Source of the DNA: Pseudobdellovibrionaceae bacterium | GTDB lineage: Bacteria > Bdellovibrionota > Bdellovibrionia > Bdellovibrionales > JAMPXM01 | Length of the DNA stretch: 64,000 nucleotides | Direction: 5' to 3' | Assembly (NCBI GenBank): GCA_021463345.1 | Contig: JAJTYM010000012.1 | Coordinates: 1 to 64,000, forward strand | In this document: piece after piece, positions 53,049-61,884 of the stretch | Layout: every line of letters begins with the position of its first letter | Position numbering within the stretch: the first letter of the stretch is position 1 | Notes under the pieces: generated by a model | The model's input: only the letters and a program-made list of their open reading frames with translations | What the model was told of the DNA's origin: nothing | Databases searched by the model: none | Made by a program: the position numbers and the translations under genes

Positions 53049-55163
53049 ATGAGAGGCCGTCAGATCGTTCTCGTTCTTCTGGGCGCGCTCGCGTTCGGGG
53101 GCGAGGCCCATTCGGTGACCGTGGATTCGCCGCTCTCGAGCGAGTTGGCGCTCGAGTCGCAATACCGCGCTCTCGGGCGGGGCGGCTGCTTCGGAACGCC
53201 TTACTTGCCGATGGGGTCGCCGCTGATGCTTGGCGCGATGTACGACCCGATGGTCAACTGTTTCCCCGGTCTCACCCTTGACCCATGGATGATGTCGGGC
53301 GGCGCCGACGGCCGCTATTACCCGGGTTACCCCTGGGTCCCCCAGGACCCCGCGTATCCATCTGCGGGCGCGTCCCCTTATTATTATCACTCGCGCCGTT
53401 ACAAGGATGACGAGCCCTCGTCGTCATCGAACTATCCGTACTCGTATCACTCTTACTCCCTTTCCCGATCGCCATCGGGCAAGGTTTCATCCTGGGATTC
53501 CGTGGTCAACAAAGGCAAGTCCCCTGGCGAGAGAGCGTCAGCGCCCGAGGCGCCGAGCGCGCCCAGCCAGGCGACCGCGGGCTCAGGCGCCGATGCCGCG
53601 GACGCGCCGCTCGTCATCGAACCGGTGAGCCCGCGCGATTCGAGCTTGGTTTACCCCTCGGGCGCCTTGCCGCCGGCTTTGCACGCCACCGCCGAGCGCG
53701 CGGCACGGGCCGTGAAACAGCCGGCCGTCGACTCCGCCGCGCCACCAGCGCCTTTGGTCATCGGTAGCACGGCCGCGGGCGGGCGCAGCGATCAGGCGAT
53801 CAGCTCCAAACCTGACCACGGGCCTGCGGACAGGCGGTTCGTGAACGGGCAGAGCCCGGCATTGGCCGTGGGCCCATCCGCCTCGATCGGGTCGCCTGCG
53901 AGCGAAGAGGTCGGAGGACGAAAACCAATGCCTCCGATTTCGCCGGTGACCGGTCAGCTCCTTGTGCCTGTACCGAAAGTCGCGCGGAAACCGGTCCCTC
54001 CGACGGTTCCATCGGCGGTCCCATCGATGATCCAGGAGGCTCCGCCGACCGGGGGCGGTGTTCGCGTGGAGGAGGCGATGGCCGGCGCCGCGGCCTGCGT
54101 GGCTTGCAAAGACGTGGAAGCGCCCGGGATCGACATCGACGTTTACGAGAGCCTCATCGAATCGCTTTCCAACTCGAACACGGCAGTGGCAGGGGCGCGT
54201 AAATTCATGGCGACCCTTTACCAAACCTGCGAGGCGCTCTCGAAACCCTTGCCCCTCGGTTACAAGATGAGCGGTTCGCGCTCGCCGCCCGACGACGTCC
54301 AAAGCCACAAGGAAAACCCGAACAAGTACTTCACGCCGAAAAAAGCGGTTGAAACGCATCACTACCTCGCGGCCTCCTACGACGGCGAGGTCTGCCGGGA
54401 CATGCGCAAAACGCTGCCGGTGTTCCATCCCGGCGGCAAGGCCGGCATCCGTTATTCCGACGGCGCGTTGACGGTGAACCCGTTCAACGACCGACCCGAG
54501 CGCAGGAACCTCACGACGATGGATTGCTCGGGTTTCATCTCCGGCGCCATGGCGGCGGCGGGCCTGAAGATGCGCAAGGGCCCCAATCCGCAGAACGCGT
54601 ACCAACTCGGCACGGGCGAACTGATCGGCTTGGGATCGAACGAGAACGATTGCATGAAGCCCGCGCGTTTCGACGGGAACGGTTCGATCCAGGCCGGTGA
54701 CGTGATGGTGCTGCGCCAGCCGCATTCGAAGAACGGGTACGGGCACGCGATGATGTTCGAGAGCGCTGGCCCCGACCCGTTCGCGCTCGCCGCCGTCACG
54801 TCCGCGACCCAGTGCAATGACCAACACATCGATCCCGGCAAATGGGATTTCAAGGTCATCCACAGTTCGTCCATGGGCGGGCGCATGGGGGTCTCGCGGA
54901 TGACAGCGCAGAACATCCTCGCCGACAGCAGCTCCTTATTGAAACTCTGGGTGATGGACTTGGCGATCCAGGCCTGCGAGGCCAAGTTCGCTTCGCGGGG
55001 CGCGGATGCCGTCGTGACCTATCCGCTCAAAAACGGCCGCAAGCATCGCGGCATCGCGGTCGTCCGCCACGTCGGTGCCGCGGTTCCGGCATGCGTGGAG
55101 GACAAACCGGTGCGCCTTATCGGCGAAAAGTGCGTGAAAGACTGCAAGGAGTTGAAACGATGA
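53049..55163 (+). CDS. Secreted NlpC/P60-like cysteine peptidase
   Basis: A 704-residue exported protein. After a signal peptide (about 20 residues) come a Tyr/Ser/Pro-rich region (50-150) and a long disordered Pro/Ala/Ser linker (150-340). The C-terminal domain carries the papain-like NlpC/P60 pattern: catalytic Cys493 in 'TTMDCSGFISGAMAAAG' and His566 in 'NGYGHAMMFES', with 'IQAGDVMVLRQ' between them. Such enzymes cut peptidoglycan peptides, but the flanking sequence differs from standard endopeptidases. The downstream gene starts inside the stop codon (ATGA), so the two are coupled. Confidence 0.85.
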   Translation: MRGRQIVLVLLGALAFGGEAHSVTVDSPLSSELALESQYRALGRGGCFGTPYLPMGSPLMLGAMYDPMVNCFPGLTLDPWMMSGGADGRYYPGYPWVPQDPAYPSAGASPYYYHSRRYKDDEPSSSSNYPYSYHSYSLSRSPSGKVSSWDSVVNKGKSPGERASAPEAPSAPSQATAGSGADAADAPLVIEPVSPRDSSLVYPSGALPPALHATAERAARAVKQPAVDSAAPPAPLVIGSTAAGGRSDQAISSKPDHGPADRRFVNGQSPALAVGPSASIGSPASEEVGGRKPMPPISPVTGQLLVPVPKVARKPVPPTVPSAVPSMIQEAPPTGGGVRVEEAMAGAAACVACKDVEAPGIDIDVYESLIESLSNSNTAVAGARKFMATLYQTCEALSKPLPLGYKMSGSRSPPDDVQSHKENPNKYFTPKKAVETHHYLAASYDGEVCRDMRKTLPVFHPGGKAGIRYSDGALTVNPFNDRPERRNLTTMDCSGFISGAMAAAGLKMRKGPNPQNAYQLGTGELIGLGSNENDCMKPARFDGNGSIQAGDVMVLRQPHSKNGYGHAMMFESAGPDPFALAAVTSATQCNDQHIDPGKWDFKVIHSSSMGGRMGVSRMTAQNILADSSSLLKLWVMDLAIQACEAKFASRGADAVVTYPLKNGRKHRGIAVVRHVGAAVPACVEDKPVRLIGEKCVKDCKELKR

Positions 55164-55645
55164 GACGCCTGGCGATTCTCGCGATCCTGACTTTCGCCGC
55201 GCCCCTGGCCATGGCCGAGGACGGCTTGGCTCCCGACTTCTCGCGGGTCTCGTGCCCGGGGGACAGGGAGCTCGCGCGCGAGTTGATCGAGCTGCAGGTC
55301 GCCGGCGTGCGCGTGCCGGGGCGCAAAGACGCGTGCGTCGCGCAGAGCCGCTTCCCGCACGTGCTCGCGCTTCCGCCCCCGGTGGGTGAGGCGGTCGAGG
55401 GCCTGGGCGTGAAATACGTCTCCGAGACGAAGCCCTTCGAGATCCGCTCGATCCGTCGGGACGGCAAGGGCCGCCTCGAGATCGGCTTCGTCTACAACGT
55501 CGTGACCGACGGTAAAGTCACGCCCGTCGAGGACATCCTCATCGCGCGCCGCTACGACGGATATGGGAAAAAATATTTCGGTTGCGGAGCCGCGCTCGTT
55601 TGGCCCCAACACCAAGTCATCAAGCGTTCGTGTCACACGCCTTGA
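55160..55645 (+). CDS. Small secreted protein coupled to NlpC/P60-like gene
   Basis: A 161-residue exported protein with a clear signal peptide (MRRLAILAILTFAAPLAMA|ED). The mature domain has four cysteines and beta strands such as 'RLEIGFVYNVVTDGKVTPVE'. It overlaps the upstream peptidase gene by four bases. Its last 13 bases overlap the end of the convergent hybrid kinase gene. A partner, inhibitor or chaperone of the peptidase is a reasonable guess; no family recognised. Confidence 0.82.
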   Translation: MRRLAILAILTFAAPLAMAEDGLAPDFSRVSCPGDRELARELIELQVAGVRVPGRKDACVAQSRFPHVLALPPPVGEAVEGLGVKYVSETKPFEIRSIRRDGKGRLEIGFVYNVVTDGKVTPVEDILIARRYDGYGKKYFGCGAALVWPQHQVIKRSCHTP

Positions 55646-58600
55646 ATGTGGCGGACGCCGCCCTCCGGTTCCGGGCCTGACCGCGCCAACCGCTGAACCG
55701 TTTCGATGAGATCCTGGACAGCGACCGGTTTGGCGATGTGCAGGTCGTAACCGGCTTCGAGCGCGCGTCGCGCGTCCTTGTCCGCGGCGTAGGCGGTGAG
55801 TGCCGCCGCTGGCGTGCGGCCGCCGCCGCGCCGCTGTTCGATTTCTCGGATCTGCTTCATGAGCTCGTAGCCGTCCACTTCGGGGAGCCCGATGTCGCTC
55901 AGGATGACGTCGAAAACCCCTTTGCGGAAAATCGCCAACGCCTCCGGCGCGGCTGATGCCGTCCGCACCGCGGCGCCCGCTTTGACGAGGATCCGTTCGA
56001 GCAGGGCGCGCACGTCGGGGGAGTCGTCGACGAGCAGGATATCGAGGTCGGTGAGCGCGCGTTCGTCGACGGCCCAGTCCGGCCGCGCGGTTTTTGCGTC
56101 GTGGAACGGGCGTTGAACCTGTTTCGGCTCGGGCTGCGGGGCCGTTTCGGTGGCGGGGAGGAAGACCGTGAACATCGCGCCCTGGTTGCGCCCTCCGCTT
56201 TCGGCGTGCACGTAACCGCCGTGGAGCTCGATCAGGTAGCGAACGAGAGCGAGGCCGATGCCCAGGCCGCCGTGATGCCGGTTGACGCCGCTTTCTTCTT
56301 GGCGGAAGCGGTCGAACACGTAGGGCAGGAAGCGCGGCTCGATCCCTTGGCCGGTGTCTTTCACTTGAATCGTCACCCCGCCGGCGGCAGCGGAGACGAC
56401 GACGTCGATGCGTCCACCGGCGGGCGTGAATTTGACGGCGTTGTTCAGCAGGTTCCAGAGGACTTGGTGGAGGCGGTCGGGGTCGACGGCGATGAACGGC
56501 GCGTCTCCGGCTACTCTCCGTTCGAGCGCGATGTTCTTCGCTTTGGCCGCCGGCCACACGCTTTCGACGGCGAGTGAGACCGCGTCCTCGATCCTCAGCG
56601 ACTTCAGCTGCAGAGCGAGTTTCCCGCTCACGATCCGCGAAATATCGAGGAGCTCGTTGATGAGCTCGATCTGCACCTTCGCGTTGCGCTCGACCGTGCG
56701 CAGGATCGAATCGAACTCGGCCGGCGAGTGTTTCTCGCCGCGGAGGATCTCGACCCAACCGAGGATCACGTTCATCGGGGTGCGGAGTTCGTGCGACACG
56801 GTGGCGAGGAACTCGTCCTTGGCGCGGTTGGCGGCTTGGATGTCGCGGAACAGGCGCAGATTCTCGATGGCGAGCGTCGCCCGGCGGCCGATGTCGAGCG
56901 CGAATTGGAAATCGCTTTCATCGAACGGCTTCGATTCCGGGCAACGGCCGAAAAACAGCATGCCGAGGCCTTTTTCCCTGGTGCTCAGCGGGATGCCGAT
57001 AATCGATCCGGGACCGATGCGCTTCAGGCAGGCTCGGCGCTCGGGCGGCTCGACGGAGTCGATCATGGCCTCTGAGACTCGCGGCAGGAAGAGCGTTTCT
57101 CGGTCGCGGATCAGGTCTCCCACCGGGTCGGACGAGTCCGCGCCGAATGGCTGCACCGCGGGATCGTCCTGCAAGAAGATTGGCGTGAGGTCGGGGTCTC
57201 GGTGCAGGCCGGAGATCCGCCGCGGCCTGCCGTCTTCGTCCATGAGATCCACCGACATCCAGTCGGCGAAACCAGGGACGAGTGAGCTCGCGAATCGCGC
57301 GGCCATGCGCTCGCTCTCGAGCGAGCCGTGCAACACCGTGGTGGCGGCGAGCAAGAGCTGGGCGCGGGCCTCGGCACGGCGGGTTTCGGTGAGGTCCGAG
57401 ATCAGGGTCACCACGCCCTTGACTCGGCTGCGGGGCCCGAAGTCGGGAATGAAGCGGGCGTCGCAAGCGAGGATGTCGCCGCGGGGGAGTTTGAACTCGC
57501 ATTCGATCTGCGCTGAGCGCCCTTGGATCGCGTCCCGCAGGCCCGGCTCGATTTGCGCGAAATTCCGTTCCCCAAGGACTTCGCGAGCCGGTCGGCCGAG
57601 CGCGGTCCGTCCCTCCGCCGCGAACCAATCGTCGAACATGCGGTTGACGAACTGGAGCTTGCCGTTCGGGTCGACGTAACCGACGACAGCTGGCAGGGTG
57701 TCGGTCACCAGGCGCAGTTGGCGCTCCGATTTCCCGAGCCGGTCGGACTGGCGGGTGTTCGACCAGAACAGCCGGGTGAGCAGCGCCGTCAGGGCCAGCC
57801 CGAACAGCAGGATCGCCGGCGGAAGCAGTGCGTCCCCGCGTTTCTGGAAACCGTCGAGCGAGTAGATGCGCAGTTGGAGCACTTGGCCGCCGACCGGCAA
57901 GGCGATCGCGCGTGAGCGGAGGAAAGTCGCGCTTTCATCCCCGGTCCGCGGGATGCCGTCGCGATCGAAGAGGGCTTGGGAGGGGTGGGGATCCCCGGTA
58001 TCCAGGAAAATCTCGTAGTCGACGCTTCGAGTGTCCGTGATCAGGCTGATGTCGGAGTTGATCTCGTTGAACAGATCGTGCGCGCGGAAAGGCGCGTAGA
58101 CGAATCCGATGAGCGCCGCTTGCCTCTCCGCCGGCGTCGCGATCGGTAGTCCGAGTTTGAAGATCGGCGTGTAGATGAGGAACCCGGGTTGGGGGTCGAC
58201 ATTCGTTTCCTGCGCGAGCGTCACCAGGTCTGTCATGCGCGCCTGACCGCTTTCGATCGCCGCGTCCATCGCCGCGCGGCGCGCGGGTTCGCTGTACATA
58301 TCGAAGCCGATCGCGCGTTCGTTGCGCCAATCGCGCGGCTCCAGGAGCGTGATCGGCACATACAAGTCCCGCTTCCCCTCCGGCCAGATCTTGAACGACC
58401 TCTCGCCCGGTCGCGAGCGCAGCCGCGCGGTTGCGCGGCCCATGTCGTGTTCGCGGATGGCCTGCGCGAACCCGAGACCCTGCGCGCCGGGGTAGCGGTC
58501 GTCGAGGCGCAAACTCTCGACGTACGTGTGCCATTGGCCAGGCGAGATCGACTCGTTCAGGTAAAAGACCGAACGCGTCTGCTCGAGCATGCTCCGGTAG

Positions 58601-58761
58601 GCGCTCATGCGGTCGGAGATCGCGTCGGCGACGGTGTTGCCGACCCGTTCGAAGCGCTCCCAGTCCCTGAGGTCGGCGTTGAGGCGGGCGTGATGCCAGG
58701 TGAGCAACGTCAGGCCGAGGGCGGTGATGAAAGCGGCGATCGTCGGGAAAACTCGTTTCAC
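55633..58761 (-). CDS. CHASE-PAS-GAF hybrid histidine kinase
   Basis: A 1042-residue membrane sensor. TM1 lies at about 5-25, a periplasmic CHASE domain follows (for example 'RYPGAQGLGFAQAIREHDMG'), TM2 is near 325-345, then a PAS domain ('LPAVVGYVDPNGKLQFVNRM'), a GAF domain, a HisKA domain with His657 in 'SHELRTPMNVILGW', an ATPase domain with 'NLLNNAVKFTP' and 'GLGIGLALVRYL', and a C-terminal receiver with Asp956 in 'ILSDIGLPEVDGYE'. CHASE domains bind small ligands such as cytokinin-like compounds or peptides. I take the GTG at 58761 as start; the longer frame runs antisense through tRNA-Arg. No partner regulator is adjacent. Confidence 0.92.
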   Translation of the reverse strand: MKRVFPTIAAFITALGLTLLTWHHARLNADLRDWERFERVGNTVADAISDRMSAYRSMLEQTRSVFYLNESISPGQWHTYVESLRLDDRYPGAQGLGFAQAIREHDMGRATARLRSRPGERSFKIWPEGKRDLYVPITLLEPRDWRNERAIGFDMYSEPARRAAMDAAIESGQARMTDLVTLAQETNVDPQPGFLIYTPIFKLGLPIATPAERQAALIGFVYAPFRAHDLFNEINSDISLITDTRSVDYEIFLDTGDPHPSQALFDRDGIPRTGDESATFLRSRAIALPVGGQVLQLRIYSLDGFQKRGDALLPPAILLFGLALTALLTRLFWSNTRQSDRLGKSERQLRLVTDTLPAVVGYVDPNGKLQFVNRMFDDWFAAEGRTALGRPAREVLGERNFAQIEPGLRDAIQGRSAQIECEFKLPRGDILACDARFIPDFGPRSRVKGVVTLISDLTETRRAEARAQLLLAATTVLHGSLESERMAARFASSLVPGFADWMSVDLMDEDGRPRRISGLHRDPDLTPIFLQDDPAVQPFGADSSDPVGDLIRDRETLFLPRVSEAMIDSVEPPERRACLKRIGPGSIIGIPLSTREKGLGMLFFGRCPESKPFDESDFQFALDIGRRATLAIENLRLFRDIQAANRAKDEFLATVSHELRTPMNVILGWVEILRGEKHSPAEFDSILRTVERNAKVQIELINELLDISRIVSGKLALQLKSLRIEDAVSLAVESVWPAAKAKNIALERRVAGDAPFIAVDPDRLHQVLWNLLNNAVKFTPAGGRIDVVVSAAAGGVTIQVKDTGQGIEPRFLPYVFDRFRQEESGVNRHHGGLGIGLALVRYLIELHGGYVHAESGGRNQGAMFTVFLPATETAPQPEPKQVQRPFHDAKTARPDWAVDERALTDLDILLVDDSPDVRALLERILVKAGAAVRTASAAPEALAIFRKGVFDVILSDIGLPEVDGYELMKQIREIEQRRGGGRTPAAALTAYAADKDARRALEAGYDLHIAKPVAVQDLIETVQRLARSGPEPEGGVRHIQGV

Positions 58762-58897
58762 GCCTCGAGTATGGAAACTTCGCGTGCCTCTTGGCCATGG
58801 ATTTCGCGTATCGGTGGAACCTTTTTGAAAACTACACATCGTCGTTTTCCGCGAGGCGGCGCTCGTTCGGTACCCCGGTCGTGGAAGGTCTTTTTCG

Positions 58898-58926
58898 TTG
58901 AATCTAGGTGTTTTTTCATCTAACTT
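58898..58926 (+). promoter_or_regulatory. Possible tRNA-Arg promoter
   Basis: TTGAAT (58898-58903), a 17-base spacer and TAACTT (58921-58926) lie 33 bases before the tRNA. Both boxes are moderate matches to the sigma-70 consensus. Confidence 0.4.
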
Positions 58927-58959
58927 CCAGCCTTCGCTGAACATTCTCTCGCCGAATTC

Positions 58960-59036
58960 GCGCCCGTAGCTCAGCTGGATAGAGTGGCAGCCTCCGAAGC
59001 TGCAGGTCGCACGTTCGAATCGTGCCGGGCGCGCCA
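58960..59036 (+). tRNA. tRNA-Arg (anticodon CCG)
   Basis: A complete cloverleaf: acceptor GCGCCCG/CGGGCGC (58960-58966 and 59026-59032), D-arm AGCTCAGCTGGATAGAG, anticodon stem GCAGC/GCTGC around loop CTCCGAA with CCG at 58994-58996, T-arm GTTCGAAT, discriminator G and encoded CCA. It reads CGG codons. Confidence 0.97.
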
Positions 59037-59176
59037 TTTTTCATTTCAGCCGTTTTCACCAGCATGGCGAACGATTTTGCAGTTCATATCGCGCAGTTAA
59101 GCGTTTCAAACGGGGCTCGAAAGCTTCTTGTTTGAAGCTCTCTTTCGCTCTTGGGGCGAAATGCGGCTCTCAAGCG

Positions 59177-59581
59177 TCACTGGAAAAGTTGGCTCATGAC
59201 GTTCAGCAGCCCGTAGCTCATCGCCGTGGCCTTTTCGTTTTCCGAACAAACTCGAGTTTTGTCGCCGTTAGAACCAATGTTCGCATATTCCGTGCATGAC
59301 TGGGAATTGGCGGGCTTCCTGTACTGCGAGTTCCAAATGATCCTAGTCGCTTCGTTCTGGATGAACTCGGCTTGGCTTTTGGACAGCGATTTCGCCCTTG
59401 GTTTTTTTCGATTCTCCTGGAACAGAAGTTTGAATACGGGCTTATCCCCTTCGCTTAAAAGAAGGTACTTATGGTGCTTTGTGCCGTCCTCGAACGACAC
59501 TTCCGCCAAAGTCTTGTTTTTGTTTTGAGCGAAAGCCGAGCCGCCGAAGATCAAAATAAAAGCGATGGTTGGAATTCTCAT
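59177..59581 (-). CDS. Small secreted protein coupled to M13-like protease
   Basis: A 134-residue exported protein with signal peptide MRIPTIAFILIFGGSAFA|QN. The mature part is Lys/Ser/Asn-rich with one cysteine pair (SQSCTEY and RVCSENE) and a helix 'SLSKSQAEFIQNEATRIIWN'. Its ATG overlaps the stop of the M13-like gene by four bases. The codon use is visibly more AT-rich than in flanking genes. No family recognised; a dedicated partner of the protease is likely from the coupling. Confidence 0.78.
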   Translation of the reverse strand: MRIPTIAFILIFGGSAFAQNKNKTLAEVSFEDGTKHHKYLLLSEGDKPVFKLLFQENRKKPRAKSLSKSQAEFIQNEATRIIWNSQYRKPANSQSCTEYANIGSNGDKTRVCSENEKATAMSYGLLNVMSQLFQ

Positions 59582-61548
59582 TGGACACCTCTGGCCGGCG
59601 TCGCTGGCTTTGAAGCGTCGTTCCCGCCGTTGTTTCCGTTGGAAGACGCGGAAGACAATGAAACTTTCAGCCCGCAGGATTTGAATTTCGGCGACTCTCC
59701 TTCGCATCCGATGGCTTTTCGTAAATTTGGGTTGGCTCCGTAAATCCCGCCAACGCGAAGGGAGTTCTCAGGGTGGACGCCCCTGCACGACACGGTGCGG
59801 GCGTGGTTGCTCGCATCGTCGAATATGCAGAAGTCTTCCATTGACGACATCAGCGCCTGTTTTCGCTTGTCTTGTGGGAGTTTGGAGATCTGGTTCGCGA
59901 GAACCTCTGAGGAAATGTAATCGGCGATCGCCTCGTCCGTTTGATGTTTTTGCATGTTGATGGATCTATTGTCTCCGTAGCAGGCGACAAGTTCTCGGTA
60001 TTCCGGGGTTAGATCGTGGCCGTTTATCTTGCTCGCTTGCGGCCCGATCTTATGGCCGGCCTCATGGGCTATCACGGTCAAAAAAGCATAAGGGTTTTTA
60101 TCAAGTGAATGGATGAACGCAGGCATCATGTTGATTCTCTCCGCGTTGTTGAACTCTCCTCTGCTTATGGATGGCATGTAGTTCGCGTTGAGGGTCGTAA
60201 AGAAAGACAAAGACGGGTCGCTGAAGGTCGCGAATACATCGTCGCCGAATATCTTGAAGGGAGCGGTTTTGTCTTCATCGAGGATCATCATGCCTTTTTC
60301 GGCTCTCTTGTAGGCAGACTCGGGCGGCTTTTCCATCCACAATAATTTCAAGCGATCATACCCATCCAGGATTTTCCCTCTTTTCGCTGGATCCTTCACG
60401 AATTGAGACACGATCCCCTGGATGCCCGCCCGGGCTTCTTGAAACATTCGAGTCGCGATCTTCCGCTTGCTGTCGCTGTAGAACGAGTCGATGACGGAAT
60501 CGACGGTGGTTTTCGTTTTATTGATGTCGTCCGCAAGCTGTTCGAAAACTTTATTGCCTGCGTTCTCGATCACCGAAGAGAGTTCGGAACAGTAGTCGGA
60601 CGCGATGTTTCGCGGGGCCTGGAGGCGCTCTCGCAACTTGTCGATTTCGGACTTCTCCGGGGTCTGCGAGGCGGGCGCCGGAGCTGAAAGCGGCGAATCT
60701 TCAGGGTTTAGGAGTAAATTCTCCCTAACGAATTTTTCGGCTTGAGCTTTGTATTGCGGGGTCCCTTCCATCCTAAACAAATTCACGGCTTGCCTTTTTA
60801 TCTGAACAAAATTTTCACACGCCTTCGCCGCTTGCCGATGCTCGCCCGAGGCGGGTCTTGATTTTAACGATTTGCATTTCTGAGCGATGTGATTGCTGAC
60901 GAACGTGGGGATGTCTTTGGCGTACAGACCCGTGCTCAATTCCCGATATTTCCTCTGGAAAGCATCGTACTTTCGAACGGTTTCCCTGAGTTGTTTGACG
61001 TCACTCATGCCGTCGTATCGGATGGTTTTGAATTCCTTGACTTCCTTGGCGCACCACTCGACGGAACGGTAGAGGTTTTTGGCGTTGTCGCCACCGGACG
61101 TGAAGCCGCCGCCTTCGCGTTTGAGGTTTTTCCAAGCTTTTGGATCAACCGGATCTTTCAAATCGAGCCCCGCCTTTTTGAGTCTGGACCTCAAAGCGTC
61201 GTCAAAATCCTTGAAACCCATCTTTTTCGCGGTTTTGTCCCTTGCTTCCCTGATCGGTTGAGCAAGCTCTTGAGGAAGGCTTTTCGAGCGACCTTGGTAT
61301 TTTGGTTTTCCATCCGTTCCCATGCAGGAGGCCCCGAAGAGGTCGTCGCAAATTTTGTCCTGGCCCTCTTTCGCTGATTCCGCAGACATCGTGAATTGGC
61401 ATGTGAAGCAGGATGCGTCGGCCCCGGGGGGAGCCTTCATTTTTTCTTGGGCTTCGTCGCGCGTTTCGGCGGCTTGCTTGGGTGCAGCGTCCTTGGCGAA
61501 GGCCGGAATTGTAAAAAATAAAACCGATGCGATCGTCTTTAGAACCAT
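59578..61548 (-). CDS. Secreted M13-like zinc metallopeptidase
   Basis: A 656-residue exported protein (signal peptide MVLKTIASVLFFTIPAFA). The catalytic motif is HEAGH at 495-499 ('FLTVIAHEAGHKIGP') with the third zinc ligand Glu539 in 'DEAIADY', the ExxxD pattern of neprilysin-type M13 enzymes; the upstream 'YMPSISRGEFNNAERINMMP' and the C-terminal 'HPENSLRVGGIYGANPNLRK' ending near 'AIGC' also fit M13. The N-terminal two thirds are helical with several cysteines and no close match. It should cut peptides or proteins outside the cytoplasm. ATG 61548 lacks a good ribosome-binding site. Base composition suggests a different origin from its neighbours. Confidence 0.85.
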   Translation of the reverse strand: MVLKTIASVLFFTIPAFAKDAAPKQAAETRDEAQEKMKAPPGADASCFTCQFTMSAESAKEGQDKICDDLFGASCMGTDGKPKYQGRSKSLPQELAQPIREARDKTAKKMGFKDFDDALRSRLKKAGLDLKDPVDPKAWKNLKREGGGFTSGGDNAKNLYRSVEWCAKEVKEFKTIRYDGMSDVKQLRETVRKYDAFQRKYRELSTGLYAKDIPTFVSNHIAQKCKSLKSRPASGEHRQAAKACENFVQIKRQAVNLFRMEGTPQYKAQAEKFVRENLLLNPEDSPLSAPAPASQTPEKSEIDKLRERLQAPRNIASDYCSELSSVIENAGNKVFEQLADDINKTKTTVDSVIDSFYSDSKRKIATRMFQEARAGIQGIVSQFVKDPAKRGKILDGYDRLKLLWMEKPPESAYKRAEKGMMILDEDKTAPFKIFGDDVFATFSDPSLSFFTTLNANYMPSISRGEFNNAERINMMPAFIHSLDKNPYAFLTVIAHEAGHKIGPQASKINGHDLTPEYRELVACYGDNRSINMQKHQTDEAIADYISSEVLANQISKLPQDKRKQALMSSMEDFCIFDDASNHARTVSCRGVHPENSLRVGGIYGANPNLRKAIGCEGESPKFKSCGLKVSLSSASSNGNNGGNDASKPATPARGVQ

Positions 61549-61884
61549 GATTAAAGTGTCGAGCAAAAGCCCCCTGTCGACAATGACCTCATCCGAAAAC
61601 AGGCCCAAATCGCCGGGACTCTCGAGGGGGCCGACAAGCCTCGTTTTTTAATCTGTCCAAAGCGACGAAAATCCGCGAAAACGCGGTTCGAGCCGGCGAC
61701 CCCCGTCCCGGCCCTTGGGCCGGCATGGGAGAAAGCTCTCGCATCGGCCGCGTGCTCTCGAGCGTGAAGGCCCCGCCGCTGGCGGGGATCGCGTGAGCGT
61801 TCACGTCCTCGCAACCGGCTTGTAACGCCTCGGGAGCGTTGATATGAGTAGGACGGTTGAATCGTCATCTTGCGGAGGGGCAAT
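61549..61884. other. Divergent intergenic region before rmuC
   Basis: These 336 bases separate the M13-like gene from rmuC. A short hairpin (CCCCGCC at 61771-61777 with GGCGGGG at 61781-61787) is present without a T-run. No gene is convincing. Confidence 0.35.

Noticed and set aside
58762-59037. N-terminal extension of the hybrid kinase frame
   Set aside because: The extension reads antisense through tRNA-Arg and then a stretch without protein-like features; the membrane anchor begins at the GTG at 58761.
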